NCBI RefSeq assembly: GCF_030519375.1
Contig: NZ_JAUMKB010000009.1
Location: forward strand, 1 to 64,000
Source: Mucilaginibacter tolerans
Lineage (GTDB): Bacteria > Bacteroidota > Bacteroidia > Sphingobacteriales > Sphingobacteriaceae
Direction of reading: 5' to 3'
DNA length: 64,000 nucleotides
Part shown: positions 51,349-59,101 of the stretch, one piece after another
Layout of the letters: every line of letters starts with the position of its first letter
How positions within the stretch are numbered: the first letter of the stretch is position 1
Translations under genes and position numbers: made by a program
Notes under the pieces: model-generated
What the model saw: only the letters and a program-made list of their open reading frames with translations
Database searches by the model: none
Told to the model about the DNA's origin: nothing

Positions 51349-52224
51349 ATGAAAAATTTATTCAAAACAAATAACCCCCTTAAATCAATAGTGTTAATTG
51401 CAATCATTGTATTTACGGCAGTGCAATCGAACGGGCAACAGCTTAAACCCTCCGCCAGTGGCTATGCACCTGTTAATGGTATTAAAGTTTATTACGAGGT
51501 ATATGGCGAGGGTAAGCCTCTTGTTTTGCTGCATGGTGCTTTTATGACCATAGAGATGAACTGGGGGCAATTAATACCTGAATTATCGAAAACAAGAAAA
51601 GTAATTGCCATTGAAATGCAGGGCCATGGGCACACCCCTTTTTCAGATAGAAAACTGGACCTGGCTGTCATGGCAAGTGATGTGGAAGGAGTAATGGATT
51701 ACTTAAAAGTTGAAAGCGCTGACATTGTAGGATACAGCATGGGTGGTTCCGTGGCCTACCAGCTGACCATACTAAGCCCTAAACGGGTAAATAAATTGGT
51801 GATCATTTCTTCTACCTATAAAACCGGTGGCTGGCAGCCCGCAGTTACAAATGGGTTTAAAAATTTCAAGCCCGAATTTTTAATGAATACGCCCTTGAAA
51901 ACGGCCTATGATGCAGTGGCACCTGACAAAACAAAATGGATACCATTTTTAGAACAAATGATCGTTTTCATAAAAACACCATTCGACATGGGTGACGCCA
52001 ACATTGCGAAAATTACTTCGCCGGTATTGATCATCTCGGGCGATAATGACGGGCTGGATAAAGTTGAGTTAATGAAAACATATCAATTACTGGGTGGTGG
52101 GGTAGCTGCTGATATGGCACCGATGCCAAAATCGCATCTGGCCGTTGTTCCTTCGCAGAGTCATGTCAGCCTGATGATGCAGACAAAAACGATATTAGGC
52201 TATCTGGATGACTTCTTAAAGTAA
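51349..52224 (+). CDS. Secreted alpha/beta hydrolase
   Basis: 291 aa from ATG 51349 (MKNLFKTNNPLKSIVLIAII), with a signal peptide ending SNGQ; the longer upstream frame lacks sense. The alpha/beta hydrolase_1 core has VYGEGKPLVLLHGAFM (oxyanion hole), nucleophile Ser in GYSMGGSVAYQ, PVLIISGDNDGLD with the acid, and SQSHVSLMMQ with catalytic His. The target ester or lactone is unknown. A bidirectional terminator follows. The gene is not linked in function to its neighbours. Confidence 0.85.
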   Translation: MKNLFKTNNPLKSIVLIAIIVFTAVQSNGQQLKPSASGYAPVNGIKVYYEVYGEGKPLVLLHGAFMTIEMNWGQLIPELSKTRKVIAIEMQGHGHTPFSDRKLDLAVMASDVEGVMDYLKVESADIVGYSMGGSVAYQLTILSPKRVNKLVIISSTYKTGGWQPAVTNGFKNFKPEFLMNTPLKTAYDAVAPDKTKWIPFLEQMIVFIKTPFDMGDANIAKITSPVLIISGDNDGLDKVELMKTYQLLGGGVAADMAPMPKSHLAVVPSQSHVSLMMQTKTILGYLDDFLK

Positions 52225-52297
52225 ATCATGAATTGCCAGCATTGCCCGCCGGTTGGGTCGACAGGCCCGAACAGGCGAAGAGATGCACAGTGAAACC

Positions 52298-52330
52298 AAA
52301 AGGCCTTTAGCTTTACGCTAAAGGCCTTTT
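52298..52330. terminator. Bidirectional intrinsic terminator
   Basis: 14-bp perfect stem AAAAGGCCTTTAGC / GCTAAAGGCCTTTT with a 5-nt loop and A/T runs on both sides, between the convergent hydrolase and sigma factor genes. Confidence 0.9.
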
Positions 52331-52362
52331 ACCCAATTTATTGTATGTTAATCCATTAAGAA

Positions 52363-53223
52363 TTACAAATAACTCTTCAATTCCCTGTAAGCCCGATCGC
52401 TATGCCTTAGCCTCGCCAGCGCTTTATCCTTTATCTGCCTTACACGCTCCCTGGTCAGGTTGTATTTTTCGCCTATTTCTTCAAGACTTAAAGGTTGCGA
52501 ACCTCCTAAACCAAAAAACAGTTCGACAATTTCCCTGTCCCTTTTTTCAAGCATAGTAAGGCTGCGTGAGATTTCGGTTCTCAGCGAATCATCCATCACT
52601 TCCTTATCCGTACCCGATCCCGGGTTTTGCAGTACATCTAACAGCGTGTTTTCTTCATCGCCAGAAAATGGCGCATCAACAGATATATGCCTGCTTGCGC
52701 TCGCGAGCGTCCCCGCCACCTTTTCAACGGTCACCTCTAAAATTTCAGCAATTTCTTCTACTGTTGCTGCTCTTTCAAGATGCTGTTCCAGTTCCGACGA
52801 AGCTTTGCTTATTTTACTCAGGTCCCCAACTTTGTTTGCCGGAAGACGCACTATCCTCGCATGGTCGTTAATGGCCTGAAGAATTGATTGGCGAATCCAC
52901 CAAACAGCATACGAAATGAATTTGAAGCCCTTGGTTTCATCAAATCGTTTTGCTGCTTTGATCAATCCAAGATTACCCTCATTGATCAGGTCCCCCAGGG
53001 TAAGTCCGGAGCTTTCATATTGTTTTGCAACCGAAACTACAAACCGTAGATTCGCGCTTGCCAGGCGTTCCAAAGCTGCCTGGTCTCCTTGTCTAATTTT
53101 TTGTGTTAAGATCACTTCCTCTTGCGGCGTCACCATGGGGATCTTTGCAATATCAGATAAATACTGTTGCAATGACGCAGACTCACGATTCGTGATCGAC
53201 TGACTTATTTTAAGTTGTCTCAT
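52363..53223 (-). CDS. RpoD/SigA-like sigma factor, divergent paralogue
   Basis: 286 aa sigma-70 with regions 1.2 ([20 protein letters not shown]), 2 ([40 protein letters not shown]), 3 and 4 ([20 protein letters not shown]). It lacks region 1.1, like Bacteroidota housekeeping sigma. Compared with the housekeeping protein of this family as I remember it, this one has many substitutions ([52 protein letters not shown]), so I think it is a second, group-2-like copy. It is divergent from the FixL-type kinase with 388 nt between them. A stress or low-oxygen role is inference. Confidence 0.88.
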   Translation of the reverse strand: MRQLKISQSITNRESASLQQYLSDIAKIPMVTPQEEVILTQKIRQGDQAALERLASANLRFVVSVAKQYESSGLTLGDLINEGNLGLIKAAKRFDETKGFKFISYAVWWIRQSILQAINDHARIVRLPANKVGDLSKISKASSELEQHLERAATVEEIAEILEVTVEKVAGTLASASRHISVDAPFSGDEENTLLDVLQNPGSGTDKEVMDDSLRTEISRSLTMLEKRDREIVELFFGLGGSQPLSLEEIGEKYNLTRERVRQIKDKALARLRHSDRAYRELKSYL

Positions 53224-53526
53224 TTATCAAAATACCTTTCCTAGTGAATGCTAAAGATTGTGAACCTTAAAATGCGCGTAGTGATGTTGCTTAAACAAGC
53301 GGAAATAGCTAAAAGCCGATGCGGTCAAATGAAAGGAATCGCTACAAATCTTCAACGCACAAAGATACTCACAAAAGCCCCAAAATTTGTCGACTGAATG
53401 TAAATAGTTTACTGATTATCAGAGCGAACAGACGTAAAAAATTATTTTTTCGCAGCAAATAAAGCACTAAACATTTATCCAGATACAAGCCACCCTCAAA
53501 ACATTAACCGATAATTAGTTACAAAA

Positions 53527-53540
53527 ATGATTTTCGTCAC
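53527..53540. promoter_or_regulatory. FNR-like box A upstream of the heme-PAS kinase
   Basis: ATGAT-TTTC-GTCAC, core TGAT-N4-GTCA, 72 nt before the kinase start. Confidence 0.4.
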
Positions 53541-53591
53541 TTTTTTTAATAATAAAAAGCATTTTTATAAATTATTGCAAATTTGATATTT

Positions 53592-53605
53592 GTGATCAAT
53601 ATCAC
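53592..53605. promoter_or_regulatory. FNR/CRP-like palindrome B upstream of the heme-PAS kinase
   Basis: GTGAT-CAAT-ATCAC is a perfect palindrome with the TGAT-N4-ATCA core and also reads TGTGA-N6-TCACT, ending 7 nt before the ATG. It may allow autoregulation, as a repressor site or start-overlapping operator. Confidence 0.55.
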
Positions 53606-53611
53606 TTTTAT

Positions 53612-54820
53612 ATGGAAAACACCGCGTTACTAAAAGCAATTATTGAAACTGCCATTGATGGGATCATCACCATTGATGAACGCGGAAGGGTTGAATCTAT
53701 TAATCCGGCAGGATGCAGCTTATTTCAATACTCACCTGCTGAGGTTATTGGCAAAAATGTTTCGGTATTGATGCCTTCGCCTTATCGCGAAAATCACGAC
53801 GGCTATATCGCCCGTTACCAGCGCACGCACGATCCGCATATCATAGGAATTGGCCGCGAAGTACAAGGATTAAAAAAAGATGGAACAGTATTTCCTTTTC
53901 GCTTGGCGGTAAGTGAAGTGCAATTCTCTGAACGTAAAGTCTATACCGGCTTCATTCATGATCTTTCGCGCGAAAAGTATGCCGAGGAACAACTCAGAGA
54001 ATACGCTGCCAAACTGGAAGAGCTGGTAGAAGAGCGGACATTGTCGCTGAAAGAAACGGTTAAAGCACTGCAGCAAGCCAAAGAAGAAGTGAGCATCTCG
54101 CTAGAAAAGGAAAAAGAACTGAGCCAGTTAAAAAGCCGCTTCGTCTCTATGGCATCACACGAATTCAGGACGCCATTGAGCGCTATACAGCTTTCGGCTG
54201 TACTGGTCGAAAAATATTCAGCGCAGCAAGAAAATCCTAATATTGCGAAGCACATTGCCAAAATCAAGGCTGCTGTAAGTAATCTTACTTCAATACTAAA
54301 TGATTTTCTATCGTTGGAAAAACTGGAAGCCGGCAAAGTTGAACCTGTTTTTACCGACTTTGATATAGTAAAATTTGCCGAGGAAATAACCGAGGAAATG
54401 CAACTCGTAGCTAAGCAAAACCAATTAATTGTATTTCAGCACACAGGAGCGGGGAGCAGCGTGCGGATCGATCCAGCGCTCCTAAAAAACTGCATTCTGA
54501 ATCTGATTGGTAACGCGATCAAATATTCGGGGGAAAATACCTTTATTGAATTCAATACCGAAATCAGCAAAAAACAATTGATCATCAATATAAAAGACAA
54601 CGGCATTGGTATTCCTGAAAGCGACCAGAAACATTTGTTCGAGGCATTCTTCAGGGCACATAATACCGGCAACATACCAGGCACCGGGCTGGGTCTAAAT
54701 ATCGTAACACGTTATACCAACCTTATGAATGGCAAAATCAGCTTCAAAAGCGAGGTAAATAAAGGCACTTCATTCACACTTTTGTTCCCAAATCATCATG
54801 AAAACAATATTGATCATTGA
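53612..54820 (+). CDS. FixL-type heme-PAS oxygen sensor histidine kinase
   Basis: 402 aa, soluble. The PAS domain (about 8-125) has the whole FixL heme pocket as known from Bradyrhizobium FixL: His62 (heme ligand, H200), Arg68 (R206), His76 (H214), Ile77 (I215), Ile80 (I218), Arg82 (R220) and Leu98 (L236); Val100 replaces I238. A coiled coil (about 125-170) leads to HisKA with His183 in MASHEFRTPLS, then an HATPase domain (NCILNLIGNAIKYS, DNGIGIPESD, GTGLGLNIV). It should be active without O2 and silenced when O2 binds (established for FixL; inferred here). It overlaps the response regulator gene by 23 nt. Confidence 0.9.
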   Translation: MENTALLKAIIETAIDGIITIDERGRVESINPAGCSLFQYSPAEVIGKNVSVLMPSPYRENHDGYIARYQRTHDPHIIGIGREVQGLKKDGTVFPFRLAVSEVQFSERKVYTGFIHDLSREKYAEEQLREYAAKLEELVEERTLSLKETVKALQQAKEEVSISLEKEKELSQLKSRFVSMASHEFRTPLSAIQLSAVLVEKYSAQQENPNIAKHIAKIKAAVSNLTSILNDFLSLEKLEAGKVEPVFTDFDIVKFAEEITEEMQLVAKQNQLIVFQHTGAGSSVRIDPALLKNCILNLIGNAIKYSGENTFIEFNTEISKKQLIINIKDNGIGIPESDQKHLFEAFFRAHNTGNIPGTGLGLNIVTRYTNLMNGKISFKSEVNKGTSFTLLFPNHHENNIDH

Positions 54821-55847
54821 AGACAACAACGACATCCGCGAAAGCACTGCGGAGATATTGGAACTAGCCGGATATACGGTTCACCAGGCTGACGATGGTA
54901 AGCGGGGTGTTGACCTGGCTTTTCAGCACAAGCCCGACCTGATATTATGTGACATCATGATGCCCGAACTGGATGGATATGGCGTTTTATATTTATTGAG
55001 CAAAAACGTAGAAACAGCCTCTATCCCCTTTATATTTTTAACCGCCAAGGCTGAACGCGTAGATTTCAGGAAAGGCATGGAAATGGGTGCTGATGACTAT
55101 CTGACCAAACCATTTGACGATATTGAATTACTAAACGCTATTGAAAGCCGACTGGAAAAAAAACGCAGGCAGGAAGAATACTACAGCAAATCGCTCCAAA
55201 GTCTTGAAAAGCTATCCACCGGGAACGGACAAGGAGCAACGGAGCTAAAAAATATCATCGCCGGCCGAAAGATAAGACAGATCAAGAAAAAACAGGTGCT
55301 GTATTATGAAGGTGACCATCCGCAAGGCCTGTATTTAATGATTGAAGGGGCTGTTAGAACATTTAAATTGGCCGAAGACGGACGTGAACTAATGATGGGT
55401 CTGCACAAAGCTGATGATTATATGGGTGTAAATGCTTTATTGCTGGATGAGGCCTTTACTGAAACCGCGGAAGCAGTGGAAGACTCAGCCATTTGCCTCT
55501 TACCAAAAGACGCCATTATCAGTCTGGTAAATAAATACCCGGATATTTCGATGCAGTTTATCAAGATACTTGCCAACAACATCAAAGAAAAAGAAGATCA
55601 ATTATTGGAACTTGCCTATAACTCGGTGCGCAAAAGGCTTGCACAGGTGTTGGTTCGCTTAAGCAAACAATTGCCTGATCCTTCACAGTTTAAAATTTCA
55701 CGTGACGAACTGGCATCCATGGCAGGCATGGCAACCGAAACGGTGAGCCGGACGCTGAGCGACTTTAAAGATGAAAAATTGATAGAGAAAAAAGGCAGCC
55801 ATATACAGATACTCGATCTGAACCGCCTGGCGAAAATGAAAAACTGA
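54798..55847 (+). CDS. Response regulator fused to FNR/CRP-type DNA-binding module (REC-cNMP-HTH)
   Basis: 349 aa. REC domain (about 1-122) with phospho-acceptor Asp52 in LILCDIMMPELDG, Thr/Lys at FLTAKAE and YLTKPF. A helical linker (about 125-150) follows, then a cNMP-binding-type sensor domain (about 155-265) with YYEGDHPQGLYLMIEGAVRTF, and a Crp-type HTH with recognition helix MATETVSRTLSDF. Glu314, Ser317 and Arg318 match the E-xx-S-R of FNR that contacts TTGA. There are no N-terminal Cys, so it has no FNR iron-sulfur cluster; control is likely by phosphorylation from the overlapping heme-PAS kinase. This single chain does what FixJ and FixK do in series. Confidence 0.88.
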   Translation: MKTILIIEDNNDIRESTAEILELAGYTVHQADDGKRGVDLAFQHKPDLILCDIMMPELDGYGVLYLLSKNVETASIPFIFLTAKAERVDFRKGMEMGADDYLTKPFDDIELLNAIESRLEKKRRQEEYYSKSLQSLEKLSTGNGQGATELKNIIAGRKIRQIKKKQVLYYEGDHPQGLYLMIEGAVRTFKLAEDGRELMMGLHKADDYMGVNALLLDEAFTETAEAVEDSAICLLPKDAIISLVNKYPDISMQFIKILANNIKEKEDQLLELAYNSVRKRLAQVLVRLSKQLPDPSQFKISRDELASMAGMATETVSRTLSDFKDEKLIEKKGSHIQILDLNRLAKMKN

Positions 55848-55857
55848 TAACAATCAC
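55844..55857. promoter_or_regulatory. FNR-like box upstream of ldhA-hemN
   Basis: CTGAT-AACA-ATCAC, core TGAT-N4-ATCA, overlapping the response-regulator stop codon and 74 nt before the dehydrogenase start. Confidence 0.5.
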
Positions 55858-55931
55858 TTTTCCCAATGACTACCCTCATGTGCTGTGAAAACCGGCAGGG
55901 GTATTTTTGTTCTTATAAATTCTGTTGACAG

Positions 55932-56981
55932 ATGAAGGTTGTAGCCTATAGTATAAATCCGTTTGAGAAAGAGTTCCTGATCAGAGCCAATCAGAAGAAG
56001 CACGATATAACACTGATCTCAAATGCGTTGAGTGTAGAAACCGCGGCATATGCTAAAGGGAAAGATGCGGTTTTGGTATTTACTAATGATGATGTATCCG
56101 AAAATGTGATAAATAAACTGGCCGACCTGGGTGTGAAGTACGTCGGTACCCGGTCAAAAGGCACGGATCATATTGATAAAAAAGCTGCCGAAAAACGGGG
56201 AATTAAATTGGCCAATGTGCCCGTATATTCACCACAGGCCATTGCCGAACACACAGTAGCCCTTGCACTTGCATTGAGCAGGAACCTGGTAAAAGCAAAC
56301 GCTAATATTCATGATTTTGACTTTCGTTTGGATGACCTCCTGGGATTCAATTTCAACGGCAAAACGGTAGGGTTAATAGGAATGGGGCAAATAGGTATTG
56401 CCACAGCTTCAATCTTTAAGAGCATGGGATGCCATGTAATAGGTTATGATGCTAATATACATGAGAAGCATGATCACGTTCCCTTAGTGAGCTTGAAGGA
56501 ACTACTAGCAGAATCAGATATCATATCTCTGCACGCTCCGTTAACCGATGCAACCAAACATATTATCAACAAACTCACTATCGGGCAAATGAAGCCAAAT
56601 GTGATGCTCATTAACACCTCAAGAGGTGGTTTAATTAATACCGCAGACGTGTTAAATGCTTTGGAAAATGGTAAAATAGGTTATCTGGGGTTGGATGTTT
56701 ACGAATTCGAAAAAGGCCTGTTTTTTGAAGATCATGAAAATGATAAAAAAAGGGATGTTTTGCTGGATAAACTGATCTCCTACCCTAATGTGTTGATTAC
56801 TCCGCACCAGGCATTTCTGACCAGGGAGGCTTTGCAGGAAATCGCCAATCAAACAATCAAAAATCTCGATTTGTGGCAAAAGGAAAAATGTGTGGGCAAC
56901 GCTTGTGCCGGCAACAATAATTGCCAGGAAAAAAAAGCAGCCGAAAAAATAGTAAATAATAACTTTAATCACCTACCATAA
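55932..56981 (+). CDS. ldhA: D-lactate dehydrogenase (2-hydroxyacid dehydrogenase), Cys-tailed
   Basis: 349 aa NAD-dependent D-2-hydroxyacid dehydrogenase, LdhA-like. NAD site GLIGMGQIG, substrate Arg in LINTSRGGLINT, acid/base His in ITPHQAFLTREAL. It would reduce pyruvate to D-lactate for NADH recycling at low oxygen. Extra feature: after the usual C-terminus comes about 25 residues with Cys spaced KCVGNACAGNNNCQE (C-x4-C-x5-C), unusual for the family and potentially a redox or metal site. The hemN start overlaps its stop by one base. Confidence 0.88.
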   Translation: MKVVAYSINPFEKEFLIRANQKKHDITLISNALSVETAAYAKGKDAVLVFTNDDVSENVINKLADLGVKYVGTRSKGTDHIDKKAAEKRGIKLANVPVYSPQAIAEHTVALALALSRNLVKANANIHDFDFRLDDLLGFNFNGKTVGLIGMGQIGIATASIFKSMGCHVIGYDANIHEKHDHVPLVSLKELLAESDIISLHAPLTDATKHIINKLTIGQMKPNVMLINTSRGGLINTADVLNALENGKIGYLGLDVYEFEKGLFFEDHENDKKRDVLLDKLISYPNVLITPHQAFLTREALQEIANQTIKNLDLWQKEKCVGNACAGNNNCQEKKAAEKIVNNNFNHLP

Positions 56982-58345
56982 TGCTTTCCAAACACCTGAT
57001 TGATAAATATAATGTAGCTGCACCTCGTTACACCAGCTACCCTACCGTCCCTTACTGGAGTAAAGATGCTTTTAACAAACAACTTTGGTCCGAACATGTA
57101 AGATCGGCCTTTGAGATTAGTAATAAAAAGGATGGTATTAGCTTATATATCCATCTCCCATTTTGTGAAAGCCTTTGCACTTACTGTGGCTGTAACACCC
57201 GCATCACCAAAAATCACGCAGTTGAAGAACCTTATATTGACGCCCTGTTAAAAGAATGGTCAATGTACTGTGATATCTTTGAAGACAAACCCATAATTCG
57301 CGAAATTCATTTGGGCGGCGGAACGCCCACGTTCTTTAGCCCGGCAAACCTGACCCATCTTATTAAAAGTATTTTAATGAATGCTGATGTGCATCCCGAA
57401 GCTGATTTTGGTTTTGAGGGGCATCCTGCTAATACAACCTATGAGCATCTGAAAGATCTATATAACTTAGGCTTCCGGAGGCTAAGCCTGGGCATACAGG
57501 ACTTTGATCCGAAAGTGCAGTTTATCATCAACCGGATACAAACTTTTGAACAAGTACGAGATGTAACTGATTGGGCGCGACAAATAGGCTACACTTCTGT
57601 AAATTATGACCTAATTTACGGTTTGCCCCTGCAGACCCTGGGTACCTTGGTTGATACCGTGGAAAAAGTGAGTAAGCTAATGCCCGACCGTATCGCATTT
57701 TACAGTTATGCCCATGTGCCCTGGATAAAACCGGGACAAAGGCGATTTACTGAAAAGCATCTGCCATCCCCTGATGAAAAACGAGCGTTGTATGGTCTGG
57801 GACATAGTATGCTGACTGCAATGGGGTATTATGATATAGGAATGGACCATTTTGCTTTGCCTGTTGATACCCTCTACATTGCTGAACGGAAAAAAAAGCT
57901 CCACCGTAACTTTATGGGTTACACTCATCAATATACCAGGTTACTTGTTGGACTGGGAGTTTCATCTATCAGCGACACCTGGGATGCTTATGCACAGAAT
58001 GTGAAGACTGTGGAAGAATATATCGAAATGACAAACAACAATGAGTTACCAGTGGTGAAGGGCCATTTTTTGTCGGCTGAAGATATAATCATCCGCAAAC
58101 ATATATTGAACATTATGTGTAAAGGCGAAACAGAATGGAACCACCACACGGAGCCTTGTTATAGCCTTATGGAAGGATTACAGCGTATGCAGGATTTAGC
58201 TGATGATGGGTTGGTTGAGTTGGGCTCATACTATCTTTCAGTAACACCGACCGGCAAACGCTTTCTGCGGAATATATGCATGGCCATTGATGCCCGTTTA
58301 TGGGCAGATCAGCCTTCAACTCAATTATTCAGCATGGCCGGATGA
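56981..58345 (+). CDS. hemN: Oxygen-independent coproporphyrinogen III oxidase
   Basis: Radical SAM enzyme, 454 aa, making protoporphyrinogen IX from coproporphyrinogen III without oxygen. The cluster motif FCESLCTYCGC gives Cys62, Cys66, Cys69 (plus Cys71, as in HemN). Other HemN marks: HLGGGTPTFFSPANL, RLSLGIQDFDPKVQ, DLIYGLPLQTL, and a C-terminal HemN_C region. It sits with D-lactate dehydrogenase under the FNR-like box, a sensible low-oxygen set that supplies heme to cbb3 oxidase. Its 3' end overlaps the convergent YoaK gene by 21 nt. Confidence 0.95.
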   Translation: MLSKHLIDKYNVAAPRYTSYPTVPYWSKDAFNKQLWSEHVRSAFEISNKKDGISLYIHLPFCESLCTYCGCNTRITKNHAVEEPYIDALLKEWSMYCDIFEDKPIIREIHLGGGTPTFFSPANLTHLIKSILMNADVHPEADFGFEGHPANTTYEHLKDLYNLGFRRLSLGIQDFDPKVQFIINRIQTFEQVRDVTDWARQIGYTSVNYDLIYGLPLQTLGTLVDTVEKVSKLMPDRIAFYSYAHVPWIKPGQRRFTEKHLPSPDEKRALYGLGHSMLTAMGYYDIGMDHFALPVDTLYIAERKKKLHRNFMGYTHQYTRLLVGLGVSSISDTWDAYAQNVKTVEEYIEMTNNNELPVVKGHFLSAEDIIIRKHILNIMCKGETEWNHHTEPCYSLMEGLQRMQDLADDGLVELGSYYLSVTPTGKRFLRNICMAIDARLWADQPSTQLFSMAG

Positions 58346-59089
58346 TAACGTTGTGCCATATTTTGATTTGATCTTACGGTAATATCTTACGGTTTTTATC
58401 CTGAAAATATCAAACAGCATCCCTCCCAAAAGTAAAATGGCAGGGATATAAAACACCCGGAGCTTTAGTGTTTTATACAGTAGTGCTGAAATGATACAAC
58501 CAAAGAAAAACGACACGATAATGATCAACCTTAATAGTATCCGGTTGCTTAATGCAGTGCTTTTGGTTCCTTTAATATCATAAAGTTTTCCTGCAAGCTC
58601 AATACCCAGATCGGTAAACATACCGGTGAGATGCGTCGTGCGCACAACTGATCCGGAGATCATCGATACCATCGCGTTTTGCAATCCCATGGCAAAAAGC
58701 AGGCTTCCAGCTTTAAAACGTAAACTTTGCACTGGTACAGGTAACCACCAATCAATATTGTTTGCTACGATCAATAAAATAATTATCTCGACAATGATTG
58801 GTATGACATAAGCAAAACGCTGGTTTGGCCCGATCATATTGATAATGATGCTGGACGCAAACGCACCTGCCAGGAATAACAGCATCCACATACCAATGAC
58901 GAACGCGGTATGCAAATCGCCGGCCGCTAATTTTTCGGCAAACGTGGCAACATGCCCGGTTACGTTGGTAGTAAATACCATAAACGATAGGAACCCTGCG
59001 CCATTTACAAATCCAGCGGTGAGGGATAGCACACAGGCCAGTCGTATGTTATGCGCATTGGTGCGTTTTTGACCTATATGTCTGAGCAT
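58325..59089 (-). CDS. YoaK family membrane protein (DUF1275)
   Basis: 254 aa with about six membrane helices matching DUF1275/YoaK: LACVLSLTAGFVNGAGFLSF, FTTNVTGHVATFAEKLAAGD, LLFAMGLQNAMVSMISGSVVRTTHLTGMFTDLGIELA. The family is widespread but without a confirmed substrate. The gene is 12 nt downstream of the large Cys-rich protein gene on the same strand, so they are probably co-transcribed. Confidence 0.85.
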   Translation of the reverse strand: MLRHIGQKRTNAHNIRLACVLSLTAGFVNGAGFLSFMVFTTNVTGHVATFAEKLAAGDLHTAFVIGMWMLLFLAGAFASSIIINMIGPNQRFAYVIPIIVEIIILLIVANNIDWWLPVPVQSLRFKAGSLLFAMGLQNAMVSMISGSVVRTTHLTGMFTDLGIELAGKLYDIKGTKSTALSNRILLRLIIIVSFFFGCIISALLYKTLKLRVFYIPAILLLGGMLFDIFRIKTVRYYRKIKSKYGTTLSSGHAE

Positions 59090-59101
59090 TTGTTTTGTCT
59101 G

